The notes: generated by a model not told the origin, from the sequence alone. Shown: positions 18,158 through 27,663, numbered from the stretch's first letter. The stretch is DNA of 64,000 nucleotides from CAIWAH01 sp964602595 (GCA_964602595.1 CAZRRO010000010.1:1-64000); one strand, 5' to 3'. Translations and numbers: made by a program.

Positions 18158-21100
18158 ATGCTCGACGGCATGTTCCCGGACGGACGCCTGCTTCGCTCCT
18201 TCGGCCTGATCCTCTGGATGCTGGCCGCGGTCCCGCAGTCCTTTGCCGCCGCTCCGCCGGTGGATTTCAACCGCGACGTCCGGCCGATCCTTTCCGATCA
18301 CTGCTACGCCTGCCACGGGCCGGATGAGAACAAGCGGAAGGGCGGCCTGCGCCTGGACCGGCAGGAAGATGCCTTCCGGGAGCTGAAGTCGGGGCAGCGC
18401 GCCCTGGTAGCCGGCGACACCAATCGCAGTTCCCTAGTCGCCCGGATACTGACGGCGGACGCGGACGAACTGATGCCGCCGCCAAAACACCTCAAGCCGC
18501 TCACCCCTGAGCAGATTGGGGTGCTGGTCCGCTGGGTCCGCGAAGGCGCCAAGTGGCAGGAACACTGGTCGTTCGTCGCGCCGAAACGGCCGGAACTTCC
18601 GCCGGTGAAGGAACGTCGCTGGCCCAAGAACGAACTGGATCACTTCATCCTCGCCCGGTTGGAGCAAGGCGGCTTCCGGCCCAATCCCGAGGCCGACCGT
18701 GCCGCATTGATCCGGCGGGTGACCTTGGACCTGACCGGCCTGCCGCCGACGCCGGAGGAGGTGGACGCCTTTCTCTCCGACCGGTCGCGGGACGCCTACG
18801 AGCGGGTGGTGGAACGGTTGCTAGATTCGCCGCACTACGGCGAACGCATGGCGCAAAACTGGCTCGACCTGTCGCGTTACGCCGACACCAGCGGCTATCA
18901 CTTCGATGGCGTCCGCTTCATGTGGCTGTGGCGGGACTGGGTGATCCGGGCCTTCAACGAGAACAAACCCTACGACGCCTTTACCGTCGAGCAGCTGGCC
19001 GGCGACCTCCTGCCGAATCCCACCGCCGAACAGCGCATCGCAACCGGCTTCATCCGCAACAACATGACCAACGACGAGGGTGGGGCCGACCCCGACGAAT
19101 ACCTCAACAAATACGTCGTGGACCGCGTGAACACGCTCGGGGCGGTCTGGCTCGGCCTGACGGTCGGCTGCACCGAATGCCACGACCACAAATACGACCC
19201 CATCTCGACCAAGGAATTTTACCGGCTCTACGCCTTCTTCCACAATGTGCCGGAGAAGGGCCTCGACCGCATTCGCACCGACAACCCGCCGCCGCGCCTG
19301 CCGGTGCCGACGCCCGAGCAGGCGATGAAGTTCGTCGAGGCGGACTTTCGCCTGAAGGATGCCGAGAAGACGTTGCAGGACCGCATCAATGAGCTTGGCG
19401 AGACGCAGGAGAAGTGGGAACGCGTCACCAACGAACGCCCGCCGGCAAAGCCCAGTGACGAAGCCCTGCGAAAGCGGCTGGCCTTCGATGGCGCCCTAGA
19501 TGCGGGCGGAACCTTGGTCGGGGGCGACCAACCCGAGTTCGTGGATGCCCGGCTGGGCAAGGCGCTGAAGCTCGACGGCAAGGGCCACGCCGATTTCGGC
19601 CAGCTCGTTGCGCTGGACCGCACCAACGCATTCAGTGTCGCCACGTGGGTCAAGGTCCAGGGCGATGGCGCAATCGTAAGCCGAATGGAAAAGGGGCCCG
19701 GCTACCGCGGCTTGGACCTGCTCGTCGGCGACCGCCGTTTGCAGGTTCACCTCATCCACGCGTGGCCGGACAACGCGCTCAAAGTCCGCACCAAGGAGCA
19801 GTTTCCCAACGACCAGTGGCTGCACTTCGCCGTCAGCTACGATGGCTCTGGCAAGGCGGCGGGCGTGAAGCTGTTCGTCAACGGCCGTGCTCGGGACGTT
19901 GAGGTGGAGAAAGACCAATTGAAGGACTCCTTCGCCACGGCCGAACCGGTGCGGATCGGGGCGCGAAACGGCGAAGCGCTCTTCAAGGGCGTGGTGGACG
20001 ACTTGCGTTTTTACGGCCGAACCCTGTTCGCGGAGGACGCACGGTTGCTGACGTTGGAAGGTTACGTGCCGTTGATTGCCAAGTCGCGCGGCCACCGGAA
20101 CGACGACGAACGCGCGGACTTGGCCCGGTTCTACAAGGAGAACTACGCAACCGATTACCTGCGGTCCGAGGCGGCGCTGGCGGAGGCCCGCCGGAAGAAG
20201 GACGCGTTCTACGGCGACATCCCGACGACCATGATCATGGAGGAGATGCAGCCGGGCCGGGACACCTTCGTCCTGATCCGTGGCGACTTCCGGAATCCGG
20301 GCGAACCCGTGACGGCCGGCACCCCGGCGTTCCTGCCGTCGCTGCCGGCCGGGCCCACGAACCGGCTGGCGCTCGCCCGGTGGCTCGTCTCGCCGGAACA
20401 CCCGCTCATGGCGCGCACGACCGTGAACCGTTACTGGGCGATGTTCTTCGGCAACGGCCTTGTGAAGACCGCCAACGACCTTGGCTCACAAGGCGAATGG
20501 CCGAGCCACCCCGAGTTGCTCGACTGGTTGGCCGTAGAGTTCCGGGATGGCGCCGCTGCCGGAGCGAAGTCCAAGGCGACCGGCGCCAAGGCGGCTGGGC
20601 CTTGGGACGTGAAGCATCTCGTCCGGCTGATGGTGACAAGCGCGGCTTACCGGCAATCCGCGGCGGCCTCGGCCGAGAAGCTGGAACGTGATCCCTACAA
20701 CCGCCTGCTCACCCGTGGGCCGCGCGTGCGGCTGGATGCCGAATTCATCCGGGACAACGCCCTTTCCGTGTCCGGCCTGCTCAACGACCAGATCGGTGGG
20801 CCCAGCGTGAAACCTTACCAACCGGCTGGATTGTGGGATGGGACCGATTCTGTCTTCGTGCAGGACCATGGCGAGAAGCTCTATCGGCGCGGACTGTATG
20901 TCTTTTGGCGGCGTTCGGCGCACTTTCCGGCCTTCGCCACCTTCGATGCGCCGAATCGCGAGGTGTGCACCTTCCTGCGCCAACGCACGCAGACCCCGCT
21001 GCAGTCGCTGGTGCTGATGAACGATCCCGCCTTCGTGGAAGCCGCCCGCGGCCTCGCCCAGCGCGTCCTGCGCGAGGAACCCGGCGACCTGAAGAAACGG

Positions 21101-21337
21101 CTGGTGCGCGCCTTCCGGCTCACCCTGGGGCGGGCGCCGCAAACCGACGAACTGGCCGTGCTCCAGAAAACCTACGACCAGCAGTTCGGGAACTTCCGGG
21201 CCGATCCGAAGGCTGCCGAAGAATTGATCAAGGTCGGCGAGTCCAAGGCGCCGGAAACCGCTGACAAGGTCGAACTGGCTGCGCTCACCGCCGTGGCCAA
21301 CGTGTTGCTGAACCTGAACGAGGCGATCACGAAGTGA
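18158..21337 (+). CDS. PSCyt1-DUF1549-LamG-DUF1553 protein
   Basis: 1059 aa exported protein of the same family as 9190-12300. Signal peptide (LILWMLAAVPQSFA); cytochrome domain with CYACH; DUF1549 with VTLDLTGLPPTPEEVDAF and the second motif CTECHDHKYDP. Residues about 430-640 then form a LamG/concanavalin-like jelly-roll (GHADFGQLVALDRTN, FSVATWVKV, VDDLRFYGRTL), absent from the first copy. DUF1553 follows (TRLDAEFIRDNALSVSGLL type region, RTTVNRYWAMFFGNGL). The LamG segment suggests carbohydrate binding. No DUF1501 gene follows, unlike the first cassette; acyltransferase genes come next. A start at ATG 18170 is also possible. Confidence 0.9.
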   Translation: MLDGMFPDGRLLRSFGLILWMLAAVPQSFAAAPPVDFNRDVRPILSDHCYACHGPDENKRKGGLRLDRQEDAFRELKSGQRALVAGDTNRSSLVARILTADADELMPPPKHLKPLTPEQIGVLVRWVREGAKWQEHWSFVAPKRPELPPVKERRWPKNELDHFILARLEQGGFRPNPEADRAALIRRVTLDLTGLPPTPEEVDAFLSDRSRDAYERVVERLLDSPHYGERMAQNWLDLSRYADTSGYHFDGVRFMWLWRDWVIRAFNENKPYDAFTVEQLAGDLLPNPTAEQRIATGFIRNNMTNDEGGADPDEYLNKYVVDRVNTLGAVWLGLTVGCTECHDHKYDPISTKEFYRLYAFFHNVPEKGLDRIRTDNPPPRLPVPTPEQAMKFVEADFRLKDAEKTLQDRINELGETQEKWERVTNERPPAKPSDEALRKRLAFDGALDAGGTLVGGDQPEFVDARLGKALKLDGKGHADFGQLVALDRTNAFSVATWVKVQGDGAIVSRMEKGPGYRGLDLLVGDRRLQVHLIHAWPDNALKVRTKEQFPNDQWLHFAVSYDGSGKAAGVKLFVNGRARDVEVEKDQLKDSFATAEPVRIGARNGEALFKGVVDDLRFYGRTLFAEDARLLTLEGYVPLIAKSRGHRNDDERADLARFYKENYATDYLRSEAALAEARRKKDAFYGDIPTTMIMEEMQPGRDTFVLIRGDFRNPGEPVTAGTPAFLPSLPAGPTNRLALARWLVSPEHPLMARTTVNRYWAMFFGNGLVKTANDLGSQGEWPSHPELLDWLAVEFRDGAAAGAKSKATGAKAAGPWDVKHLVRLMVTSAAYRQSAAASAEKLERDPYNRLLTRGPRVRLDAEFIRDNALSVSGLLNDQIGGPSVKPYQPAGLWDGTDSVFVQDHGEKLYRRGLYVFWRRSAHFPAFATFDAPNREVCTFLRQRTQTPLQSLVLMNDPAFVEAARGLAQRVLREEPGDLKKRLVRAFRLTLGRAPQTDELAVLQKTYDQQFGNFRADPKAAEELIKVGESKAPETADKVELAALTAVANVLLNLNEAITK

Positions 21338-21443
21338 CCCGGCGTTGGCTGGCTCCGTCTCGTCGCGGGCCCCCACCGGAAGCAATCGGTTGGGTTTTCG
21401 GGTTGGAAGCCGGGGCTGGGGCGTGGTTTCCTTCGGCACAGCA

Positions 21444-22700
21444 ATGGTCTCCCCAGAATCTTCAGCGCCGGAGCCATCCCAACCCGCGGCCGGGGCGACG
21501 CCGGCGGCTTCCGGATCCGGCCGCCTCATGTCCCTCGATGCCCTCCGCGGGTTCGACATGCTTTGGATCATGGGCGGCGACTCCATCGGCCACGCGGCGG
21601 CCGGCGTCGCCGCCGGACCGGTCACCAAGGCCTTGGCGGACCAACTCGACCACGTGGCGTGGGAAGGTTTCCGGTTCTACGACCTGATCTTCCCGTTGTT
21701 CGTCTTCATGTCGGGCATTTCGCTCGTGTATTCGCTCGGCAAAGCCCGGGAAGAGCAGGGGAAGGATGCGGCGCTGCTCCGGCTGTTCCGGCGGTCGGCG
21801 CTGCTTTATCTGATCGGTATCTTCTACTACGGCGGCCTGAGCACGCCGCTCGGCGACATCCGGCTGCTGGGCGTGCTGCAACGGATCGCGCTGTCCTATT
21901 TCTTCGCCGGCGCGCTGTTCCTGCTGTTCAGGACGCGGACACTGCTGGGAATCGCCGCGGCAATCCTGCTTGGCTATTGGGGGTTGCTGGCGTGGACGCC
22001 GATTCCTGAGGTCAACGTGGAGAAGAACGCGATGGCCGCCGCGATGAAGGCGGCGGGTTCGACCAATGCTGTGGCCTTCTATCAGTCCGCGACCAATACG
22101 GTCCGCGGCAGCTACGAGGAGGGACTCAACGTGGTGAATCACTTCGACTTCCGGTTCCTGCCGCTGCGGAAGTGGGACGGCAATTATGACCCGGAAGGCG
22201 TGCTCAGCACCGTGCCCGCCGTCGTGAGCTGTCTGCTCGGAGTCTTCGTCGGACTTTTCCTGAAGGAGTCGTCGCGGCCGGCGACCCAGAAGGCGGTTCG
22301 GTTGGCCCTGGCTGGGGTGGCGTTGGTGGTGGCGGGCAATCTCTGGGGTTTGTGTTTCCCCATCATCAAGAAGCTGTGGACCTCGTCCTACGTCCTGGTG
22401 GCCGGGGGCTGGAGCTGCCTCGTGTTATCTGGGTTCTATTATGTGATCGACGTCCGCCAGTGGCGGAGCTGGTGCACTCCGCTGCTCTGGGTTGGGATGA
22501 ATTCCATCACGGTCTATCTGCTGAGCAACGTCATCAGTTTTGACCAACTCGCCACGCGCCTGCTCGGCGGCAACGTGAAGCTGCTTCTCGACGGCGCGAT
22601 TCCCGGTCTGGGCGGTTTGCTGATCTCTGTGACAGGCATCCTGCTCGTCGTCGCCGTGGCCCGCGCCCTGTATCGCCGCAACCTCTTCCTCCGCATCTGA
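21444..22700 (+). CDS. DUF5009 / HGSNAT-like membrane acyltransferase, copy 1
   Basis: 418 aa integral membrane protein with about ten hydrophobic helices. Family landmarks: RLMSLDALRGFDMLWI, then WEGFRFYDLIFPLFVFMSG, GVLQRIALSYF, HFDFRFLP, YDPEGVLSTVPAV, KKLWTSSYVLVAGG and the C-terminal RNLFLRI. Relatives include the heparan-alpha-glucosaminide N-acetyltransferase, which moves acetyl groups across a membrane onto glucosamine residues. Here an O- or N-acyl transfer to an exported glycan is likely but unproven. ATG at 21444 avoids an improbable 33-residue extension. It precedes a paralog by 10 bp. Confidence 0.85.
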   Translation: MVSPESSAPEPSQPAAGATPAASGSGRLMSLDALRGFDMLWIMGGDSIGHAAAGVAAGPVTKALADQLDHVAWEGFRFYDLIFPLFVFMSGISLVYSLGKAREEQGKDAALLRLFRRSALLYLIGIFYYGGLSTPLGDIRLLGVLQRIALSYFFAGALFLLFRTRTLLGIAAAILLGYWGLLAWTPIPEVNVEKNAMAAAMKAAGSTNAVAFYQSATNTVRGSYEEGLNVVNHFDFRFLPLRKWDGNYDPEGVLSTVPAVVSCLLGVFVGLFLKESSRPATQKAVRLALAGVALVVAGNLWGLCFPIIKKLWTSSYVLVAGGWSCLVLSGFYYVIDVRQWRSWCTPLLWVGMNSITVYLLSNVISFDQLATRLLGGNVKLLLDGAIPGLGGLLISVTGILLVVAVARALYRRNLFLRI

Positions 22701-22710
22701 TTTCCCGGCC

Positions 22711-24000
22711 ATGAGCGAATCCCCAGACGTTTCCCGCCCGACTTCGGAGGCGACATCCGCCAAGTCTTCGGGCAAACCGCAGCGCATCTGGCGGCGGAAG
22801 AAGATCGGCGAACTGCCGGAACGACTCATGTCGGTCGATGCCCTGCGCGGGTTCGACATGTTCTGGATCGTGGGCGCCGGATATCTCGTCACGGCCATCG
22901 ACAGTTGGAGCGATTCCAAGTTCTGGACCCACGTGAAGACCCAGCTGACCCACGTGGAATGGGACGGACTTCGGTTCTACGACCTGATCTTTCCCCTGTT
23001 CGTCTTCATTGTCGGGGTCTCCATCGTGCTTTCGCTCCGCAAGGCCCAGGCAAAGGAAGGAACCCTGTCCTGTGCCCGGAAGGTCATCCTGCGGGGCGCC
23101 TTGCTGTTTGCGGTCGGATTGTTCTACTCCGGGGGCTTCAGCAAGCTCTGGCCGGATATCCGCGTGCTGGGCGTGCTCCAGCGGATCGCCCTCTGCTACA
23201 CGGCGGCGGGATTGCTTTTCCTGTTCCTCCGGGCCCGGTGGCTGGTCGTCACCTCGGTCACGATCCTCCTGGGGTATTACCTCGCGCTATGGCGGCTCGA
23301 CATCCGCGACATTGAGATGACGCCGGCGGGCATGGCGGATTTGGCGAAGACTGCGGGCACGACCAACGCGGTCGAGCTTTTCGAGCGCGCTGAAGGCACC
23401 GTCTACGGGCAGTTCACTCCAGGCTACAACGTGGCCAACCACTTCGATTTCCAGTTCCTGCCCGGCAAACTCTACGACACCTACTGGGATCCGGAGGGAA
23501 TCCTGAGCACATTCCCGGCGATCGTGACCTGCCTGCTGGGCGTTCTGTCGGGCATCTGGCTGCTGAGGGCCGACCGTTCGCTGGGCAACCGTTCGCTGAT
23601 GCTGATCGTCGCTGGCTGTCTCTGTTTTTCCGCGGGCTGGGGCTGGGGGCTGCACTTCCCGGTCATCAAGAAGCTTTGGACCTCTTCCTTTGTCCTCGCG
23701 GCTGGCGGTTACAGCATGGTGCTGCTGGGAATCTTCTTCCAGGTCGTGGATGTCTGGCGGCTCCAGCGTTGGTGTCAGCCTTTCGTGTGGATCGGCAGCA
23801 ACGCGATCACGATCTACCTGGCGGCCCAGATCCTCAACTACCGCAAGGTGGCCGAACGCTTCGTGGGCGGCGATGTCCGTGCCTGGCTCAACACCCAGAA
23901 CAAGGGACTGGGGGAAGTGCTGGTGGCGCTGTCAGCCTTGGCCGTGATGCTGCTGTTTGCACGGTTCCTTTACCGCCGCAAGGTCTTCATCCGCCTGTGA
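22711..24000 (+). CDS. DUF5009 / HGSNAT-like membrane acyltransferase, copy 2
   Basis: 429 aa, paralogous to the preceding gene: RLMSVDALRGFDMFWIVG, WDGLRFYDLIFPLFVFIVG, RVLGVLQRIALCYT, HFDFQFLPGK, WDPEGILSTFPAI, KKLWTSSFVLAAGG, WCQPFVWIGSNAITIYL. The N-terminus (about 40 residues) is cytoplasmic-looking, Ser/Lys/Arg rich. Its last codons overlap the GTG of the next gene (GTGA at 23997-24000), tying this acyltransferase to the ABC binding-protein gene. Its closest in-window relative besides copy 1 is the decayed fragment at 189-584. Confidence 0.87.
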   Translation: MSESPDVSRPTSEATSAKSSGKPQRIWRRKKIGELPERLMSVDALRGFDMFWIVGAGYLVTAIDSWSDSKFWTHVKTQLTHVEWDGLRFYDLIFPLFVFIVGVSIVLSLRKAQAKEGTLSCARKVILRGALLFAVGLFYSGGFSKLWPDIRVLGVLQRIALCYTAAGLLFLFLRARWLVVTSVTILLGYYLALWRLDIRDIEMTPAGMADLAKTAGTTNAVELFERAEGTVYGQFTPGYNVANHFDFQFLPGKLYDTYWDPEGILSTFPAIVTCLLGVLSGIWLLRADRSLGNRSLMLIVAGCLCFSAGWGWGLHFPVIKKLWTSSFVLAAGGYSMVLLGIFFQVVDVWRLQRWCQPFVWIGSNAITIYLAAQILNYRKVAERFVGGDVRAWLNTQNKGLGEVLVALSALAVMLLFARFLYRRKVFIRL

Positions 24001-25298
24001 ACCTGCGCTTCCTGTTGCTGTCCTGGCTCGCCGCCTTGGGTCTGCTGGCCGAGGCGGTGATCGTGGTGACGCCGCATCCCGAGGAAATTCGCCGAGAATT
24101 TTCCGCGGGCTTCGCGCGGTGGCAGGCGGCCAAGGGGTTGGCTCCGGCCGACACCATCGAATGGCGGGACGTGGGCGGTTCCGGCGAAGCCCAGCGTTTC
24201 GTCGAGTCGGAATTCAAGTCCAGGCCCGGTGGCATCGGCATCGACCTGTTCTTCGGCGGAGGTCCGGAACCCTTCCTCGGCCTCTCCGCCAAGAAGTTGC
24301 TCCGCCCGTTCAATCCCGCGCCCGAGTTCCTCGCAGGCATCCCCCAGCGGGCGCAGGACGCCGAGGTGTTTGATGCGGGGCGGACGTGGTATGGGGCGTG
24401 CCTGTCGAGCTTTGGCATCCTCCAGAACCGGCGCGTGCAGGGCCTGACCGGCCTGCCGCTGGTCCGGCGTTGGGAGGACCTCGCGAAGCCTGAGCTCACC
24501 GGCTGGATTGGGGCCGGCGACCCGCGCAACAGCGGCACGATGAACAACATGTTCGAGGCCTTCCTCCAGGCCTACGGGTGGGAGCGGGGCTGGGAACTGC
24601 TCACGGCGATCGGCGGCAATGTCCGCCACTTTGACCGCCTGAGTTCCAGCACCGCCAAGGAATGCGCCCTCGGGCAGGTCGCCTACGCCTTCTGCATCGA
24701 CTACTACGGCTTCATCCAGATGGCCGCGGCTGGCGGCACCAACCTCGACATGGTTGTCCCGGAAGACTTCACTGCGGTCAGTGCCGACGGCATCGCGATC
24801 CTCGTGGGGGCGCCGCATCTGCCGGCGGCGGAGCGACTGATGGAGTTTGTGCTGAGCGAGGCTGGCCAGAAGCTGTGGTTCCTGCCGGCAGGCCACCCGG
24901 AAGGCCCCGTCAACCACAGCATTGAGCGCCTGCCCATCCGGCCCGCCATCTACACGAACTACGGGGCGGCCAGCCGGGTTCACTTCAATCCCTTCACCTA
25001 CCGGCAGAACTTTTCCTACGACGCCCGCCTCGCCCGCGCCCGCCGCGACATCGTTCGGTCGCTGTTCGGGGCGACCGTCGTGGACCTGCACGGGGAACTG
25101 CGGGCGGCCCGCAAAGCGATTGCCGCGGCTGGCGAACGCCCGGAGCGACTGAAGGAGCTGGGTGCCGTTCCCCTGACGGAAAATCAGGCCGCGGACCTCG
25201 CCAAGGGGGACTGGCAGAATGCGGAGGTCCGGCAACGCACGAAGCTCGACTGGCAGCGCTGGGCGCAGGCCAAATACCGGCGGTTGGCCGCTCCCTGA
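23997..25298 (+). CDS. ABC transporter substrate-binding protein (family 1, Fe3+/polyamine-like)
   Basis: 433 aa. The GTG start at 23997 overlaps the previous stop and gives a good signal peptide (FLLLSWLAALGLLAEA). The body is a periplasmic type-II binding protein: VIVVTPHPEEIRREFSAGF (first lobe), DLFFGGGPEPF, FGILQNRRV, WEDLAKPELTGWIGAGDPRNSGT, AYAFCIDYYG and AAERLMEFVLSEAGQKL. Such proteins bring ferric ion, polyamines or small anions to an inner-membrane permease. The C-terminal ~110 residues extend beyond the usual fold with Arg/Lys-rich helices. No cognate permease gene lies beside it. Confidence 0.82.
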   Translation: MNLRFLLLSWLAALGLLAEAVIVVTPHPEEIRREFSAGFARWQAAKGLAPADTIEWRDVGGSGEAQRFVESEFKSRPGGIGIDLFFGGGPEPFLGLSAKKLLRPFNPAPEFLAGIPQRAQDAEVFDAGRTWYGACLSSFGILQNRRVQGLTGLPLVRRWEDLAKPELTGWIGAGDPRNSGTMNNMFEAFLQAYGWERGWELLTAIGGNVRHFDRLSSSTAKECALGQVAYAFCIDYYGFIQMAAAGGTNLDMVVPEDFTAVSADGIAILVGAPHLPAAERLMEFVLSEAGQKLWFLPAGHPEGPVNHSIERLPIRPAIYTNYGAASRVHFNPFTYRQNFSYDARLARARRDIVRSLFGATVVDLHGELRAARKAIAAAGERPERLKELGAVPLTENQAADLAKGDWQNAEVRQRTKLDWQRWAQAKYRRLAAP

Positions 25299-25326
25299 AG
25301 CAACCCGATTACTTCCCGCGAACCCC

Positions 25327-26385
25327 ATGCAGATCAGCATCCGCAAGCTCACCAAACGATTCGGCACCACGACGGTGCTGCGCGACGTGTCGCTCGACAT
25401 CGCCGACCGGGAACTGTTTTTCCTGCTCGGCCCCAGCGGTTGCGGCAAAACCACGCTCCTGCGCCTGATCGCCGGCTTCTACCAACCGGATGGCGGTGAG
25501 CTGCGTTTCGGCGACCAGGTGATGAACACCGTGCCGCCGCACGAGCGCAACACGGGCATGGTGTTTCAGAGTTACGCCCTGTGGCCGCACATGAGCGTCG
25601 CCCAAAACGTCGCCTATGGCCTGGAGATCCGGAAGGTTCCGGCGAAGGAGAAGGCAGAGAGGGTAGCCGAGGCGTTGCGGACGGTGCGCATGGAGGCTTA
25701 CGCGGATCGTTCGCCCAATCAGCTTTCCGGCGGCCAGCAACAGCGTGTGGCCCTGGCGCGCGCACTGGTAATCCGGCCGGACGTCCTGCTGCTGGACGAA
25801 CCACTGTCCAATCTGGATGCCCGCCTGCGCCTGGAGATGCGCGACGAGATTCGGCGCATCCACGACGAGACCAAGATCACCACGGTTTACGTCACCCACG
25901 ACCAGCAGGAGTCGCTTTCCCTCGCGGACCGGATGGCGGTGCTGAAGGACGGTGTGGTCGAACAACTGGGCGATCCCCGCACCGTTTACCGGCGCCCGGC
26001 CAACCGGTTTGTCGCCGACTTCATCGGTGAAACCAACTGGCTCGAAGGCGAAGTGGTAGCCTCGACCGAGCAATCGGTCAGCGTCCGCACCGCGGCGGGC
26101 GTGTTCGTTGGGGAAGGGCACCCAAACCTTGCCGCCGGGGTTCCAGTCTGGACCGGCTTCCGTCCGGAATCGGTCCAGCTCACGGACCACGGTGAGAACC
26201 AACTGCCATGCCGGATCCGTCAGGTAAATTACCTCGGAGACATCGAGGAGTATGTCCTGGAATCGGCCGGTGGGCTCAGCTTCAAGGCGTTCGCCCAGAA
26301 TCCTGCCGAGGCCTTGGTGCCTGGCCACGAAATGCAATGTTCCGTGCGCCGCCGGGATGTCCTGATCCTGCCCCGAACGAACTGA
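25327..26385 (+). CDS. ABC transporter ATP-binding protein (CUT1/FbpC-PotA type)
   Basis: 352 aa with every nucleotide-binding motif: Walker A GPSGCGKTT, Q-loop VFQSYALWPHM, signature LSGGQQQR, Walker B VLLLDEP, D-loop SNLDA and H-loop VTHDQ. A C-terminal TOBE-type domain starts near residue 240, as in MalK, PotA and FbpC, usual for importers with family-1 binding proteins. The start lies 28 bp after the binding-protein stop, so they form one operon. The permease is missing: the next gene encodes a sigma factor. Confidence 0.92.
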   Translation: MQISIRKLTKRFGTTTVLRDVSLDIADRELFFLLGPSGCGKTTLLRLIAGFYQPDGGELRFGDQVMNTVPPHERNTGMVFQSYALWPHMSVAQNVAYGLEIRKVPAKEKAERVAEALRTVRMEAYADRSPNQLSGGQQQRVALARALVIRPDVLLLDEPLSNLDARLRLEMRDEIRRIHDETKITTVYVTHDQQESLSLADRMAVLKDGVVEQLGDPRTVYRRPANRFVADFIGETNWLEGEVVASTEQSVSVRTAAGVFVGEGHPNLAAGVPVWTGFRPESVQLTDHGENQLPCRIRQVNYLGDIEEYVLESAGGLSFKAFAQNPAEALVPGHEMQCSVRRRDVLILPRTN

Positions 26386-26442
26386 TCCCCGGCAGTTTTC
26401 CGGCATTTCCTTCGGGTGGACAGAAATAGTTCACAAATGTAG

Positions 26443-26466
26443 TCGAAAAGATTGAGCCCTTTTCGA
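26443..26466. promoter_or_regulatory. AT-rich inverted repeat upstream of the sigma factor gene
   Basis: TCGAAAAG (26443-26450) and CTTTTCGA (26459-26466) form a perfect 8-bp inverted repeat with an 8-nt spacer, in an unusually AT-rich patch 97 bp before the sigma gene. No T-run follows, so an operator is more likely than a terminator. A weak TTGAGC (26452), N18, TCGATA (26476) promoter overlaps it. Confidence 0.35.
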
Positions 26467-26562
26467 ACAAGGCGGTCGATACCCCTAAAGCAGGAGTTCC
26501 AAACCGCCGATGCCTTGGCGAGGACCCTGCTGGTCACGGAAGAAAAGTAGGATCCCCGGGTT

Positions 26563-27663
26563 ATGACTAGACTCTATACAGGAACTGGCGGAGCCAAATC
26601 CAAGGACCGTCGCGCCCAATGCCGGGCGCCCAAGAAAGCGCCGATCCGCGCCTTCCCGACCCGTTACCGGCCGGAGGTTCCGCCTCCGCTGAATCCGGTG
26701 GCGCCCCCCGTCCCGGAACCGCCGCCGGAAATCGAACCGGCCATCGCCGAGGTCCCGCGCCTGGATGCCACGCCGGCGCCGCCAAGGGAGATGCGCACCA
26801 TGGCCCGGGATGGTGACTTTAGCCTGCGCATGTATCTCCGGGAAATCAGCGAGACGCCCTTGCTGACGCCCGAGGAGGAAGTGCAATTGGCCGGGCGCAT
26901 CCAGCGAGGTGATGCCGAGGCCCGGGAACACATGATCAAGGCCAACCTCCGGCTGGTCGTGAAGATCGCCAAGGATTTCGACGGCATGGGCCTGCCCCTG
27001 CTCGACATGATCAACGAGGGCAACATGGGCCTCATGCGCGCCGTGGAGCGGTTCGACCCCACCAAGGGGGCCAAGCTGTCCACCTACGCGGCCTGGTGGA
27101 TCAAGCAGTCCATCAAGCGCGGCCTCGCAAACCAAGGGAAGACCATCCGGCTGCCGGTCCACTTGGTAGACCGCGTCTCCAAAATCCGGCGCACCGCGAT
27201 GAAGCTCCATGAGGAGCTTGAACGCGAGCCGACGGACGCCGAGGTCGCCGAGGTGCTCGGCATGACCGCCGAACGCGTCACCGAACTCATCCAAGCCAGC
27301 TACCGGCCGGCGTCGCTGGACGCCCCGCTGGGTGACGATGACGACACCCGGGTGGCGGACATCGTGAAGGATGAGAACGCCACGACCGCCTACCAGGATC
27401 TCGAAGCCACGACCCGGCAGGACTTGGTTCGCGAATTGGTGGACGAATTGGACCCGCGCGAGTTGACCATCATCAGCTATCGGTTCGGCCTCGACGGTGG
27501 CCCTGAACGGACCTTGGAAGAAGTGGGCCAGAAATTCGGGGTGACCCGCGAACGGATCCGCCAGATCCAGAATGTCGCCCTCAACAAACTCCGGAAGAAG
27601 ATCGAGAAACGGGAAGCGGTCCGCGACCCGGAGTTCGACGAGTTCATGCGCCAGGCCGCGTGA
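26563..27663 (+). CDS. Group-2 sigma-70 factor (RpoD/RpoS-like)
   Basis: 366 aa. A basic, Pro-rich N-terminal tail (about 1-85) replaces region 1.1. Then region 1.2 (MYLREISETPLLTPEEEVQL), region 2 (AREHMIKANLRLVVKIAKDF, DMINEGNMGLMRAVERFDP, KLSTYAAWWIKQSIKR), region 3 (VSKIRR to ASYRPASLDAPLG) and region 4 (YRFGLDGGPERTLEEVGQKF, VTRERIRQIQNVALNKLR). All promoter-contact regions are intact. The length suits a group-2 alternative sigma better than a housekeeping RpoD, which in this phylum usually has a long N-terminus. It is monocistronic: the next gene converges from the other strand 24 bp on. Confidence 0.92.
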   Translation: MTRLYTGTGGAKSKDRRAQCRAPKKAPIRAFPTRYRPEVPPPLNPVAPPVPEPPPEIEPAIAEVPRLDATPAPPREMRTMARDGDFSLRMYLREISETPLLTPEEEVQLAGRIQRGDAEAREHMIKANLRLVVKIAKDFDGMGLPLLDMINEGNMGLMRAVERFDPTKGAKLSTYAAWWIKQSIKRGLANQGKTIRLPVHLVDRVSKIRRTAMKLHEELEREPTDAEVAEVLGMTAERVTELIQASYRPASLDAPLGDDDDTRVADIVKDENATTAYQDLEATTRQDLVRELVDELDPRELTIISYRFGLDGGPERTLEEVGQKFGVTRERIRQIQNVALNKLRKKIEKREAVRDPEFDEFMRQAA

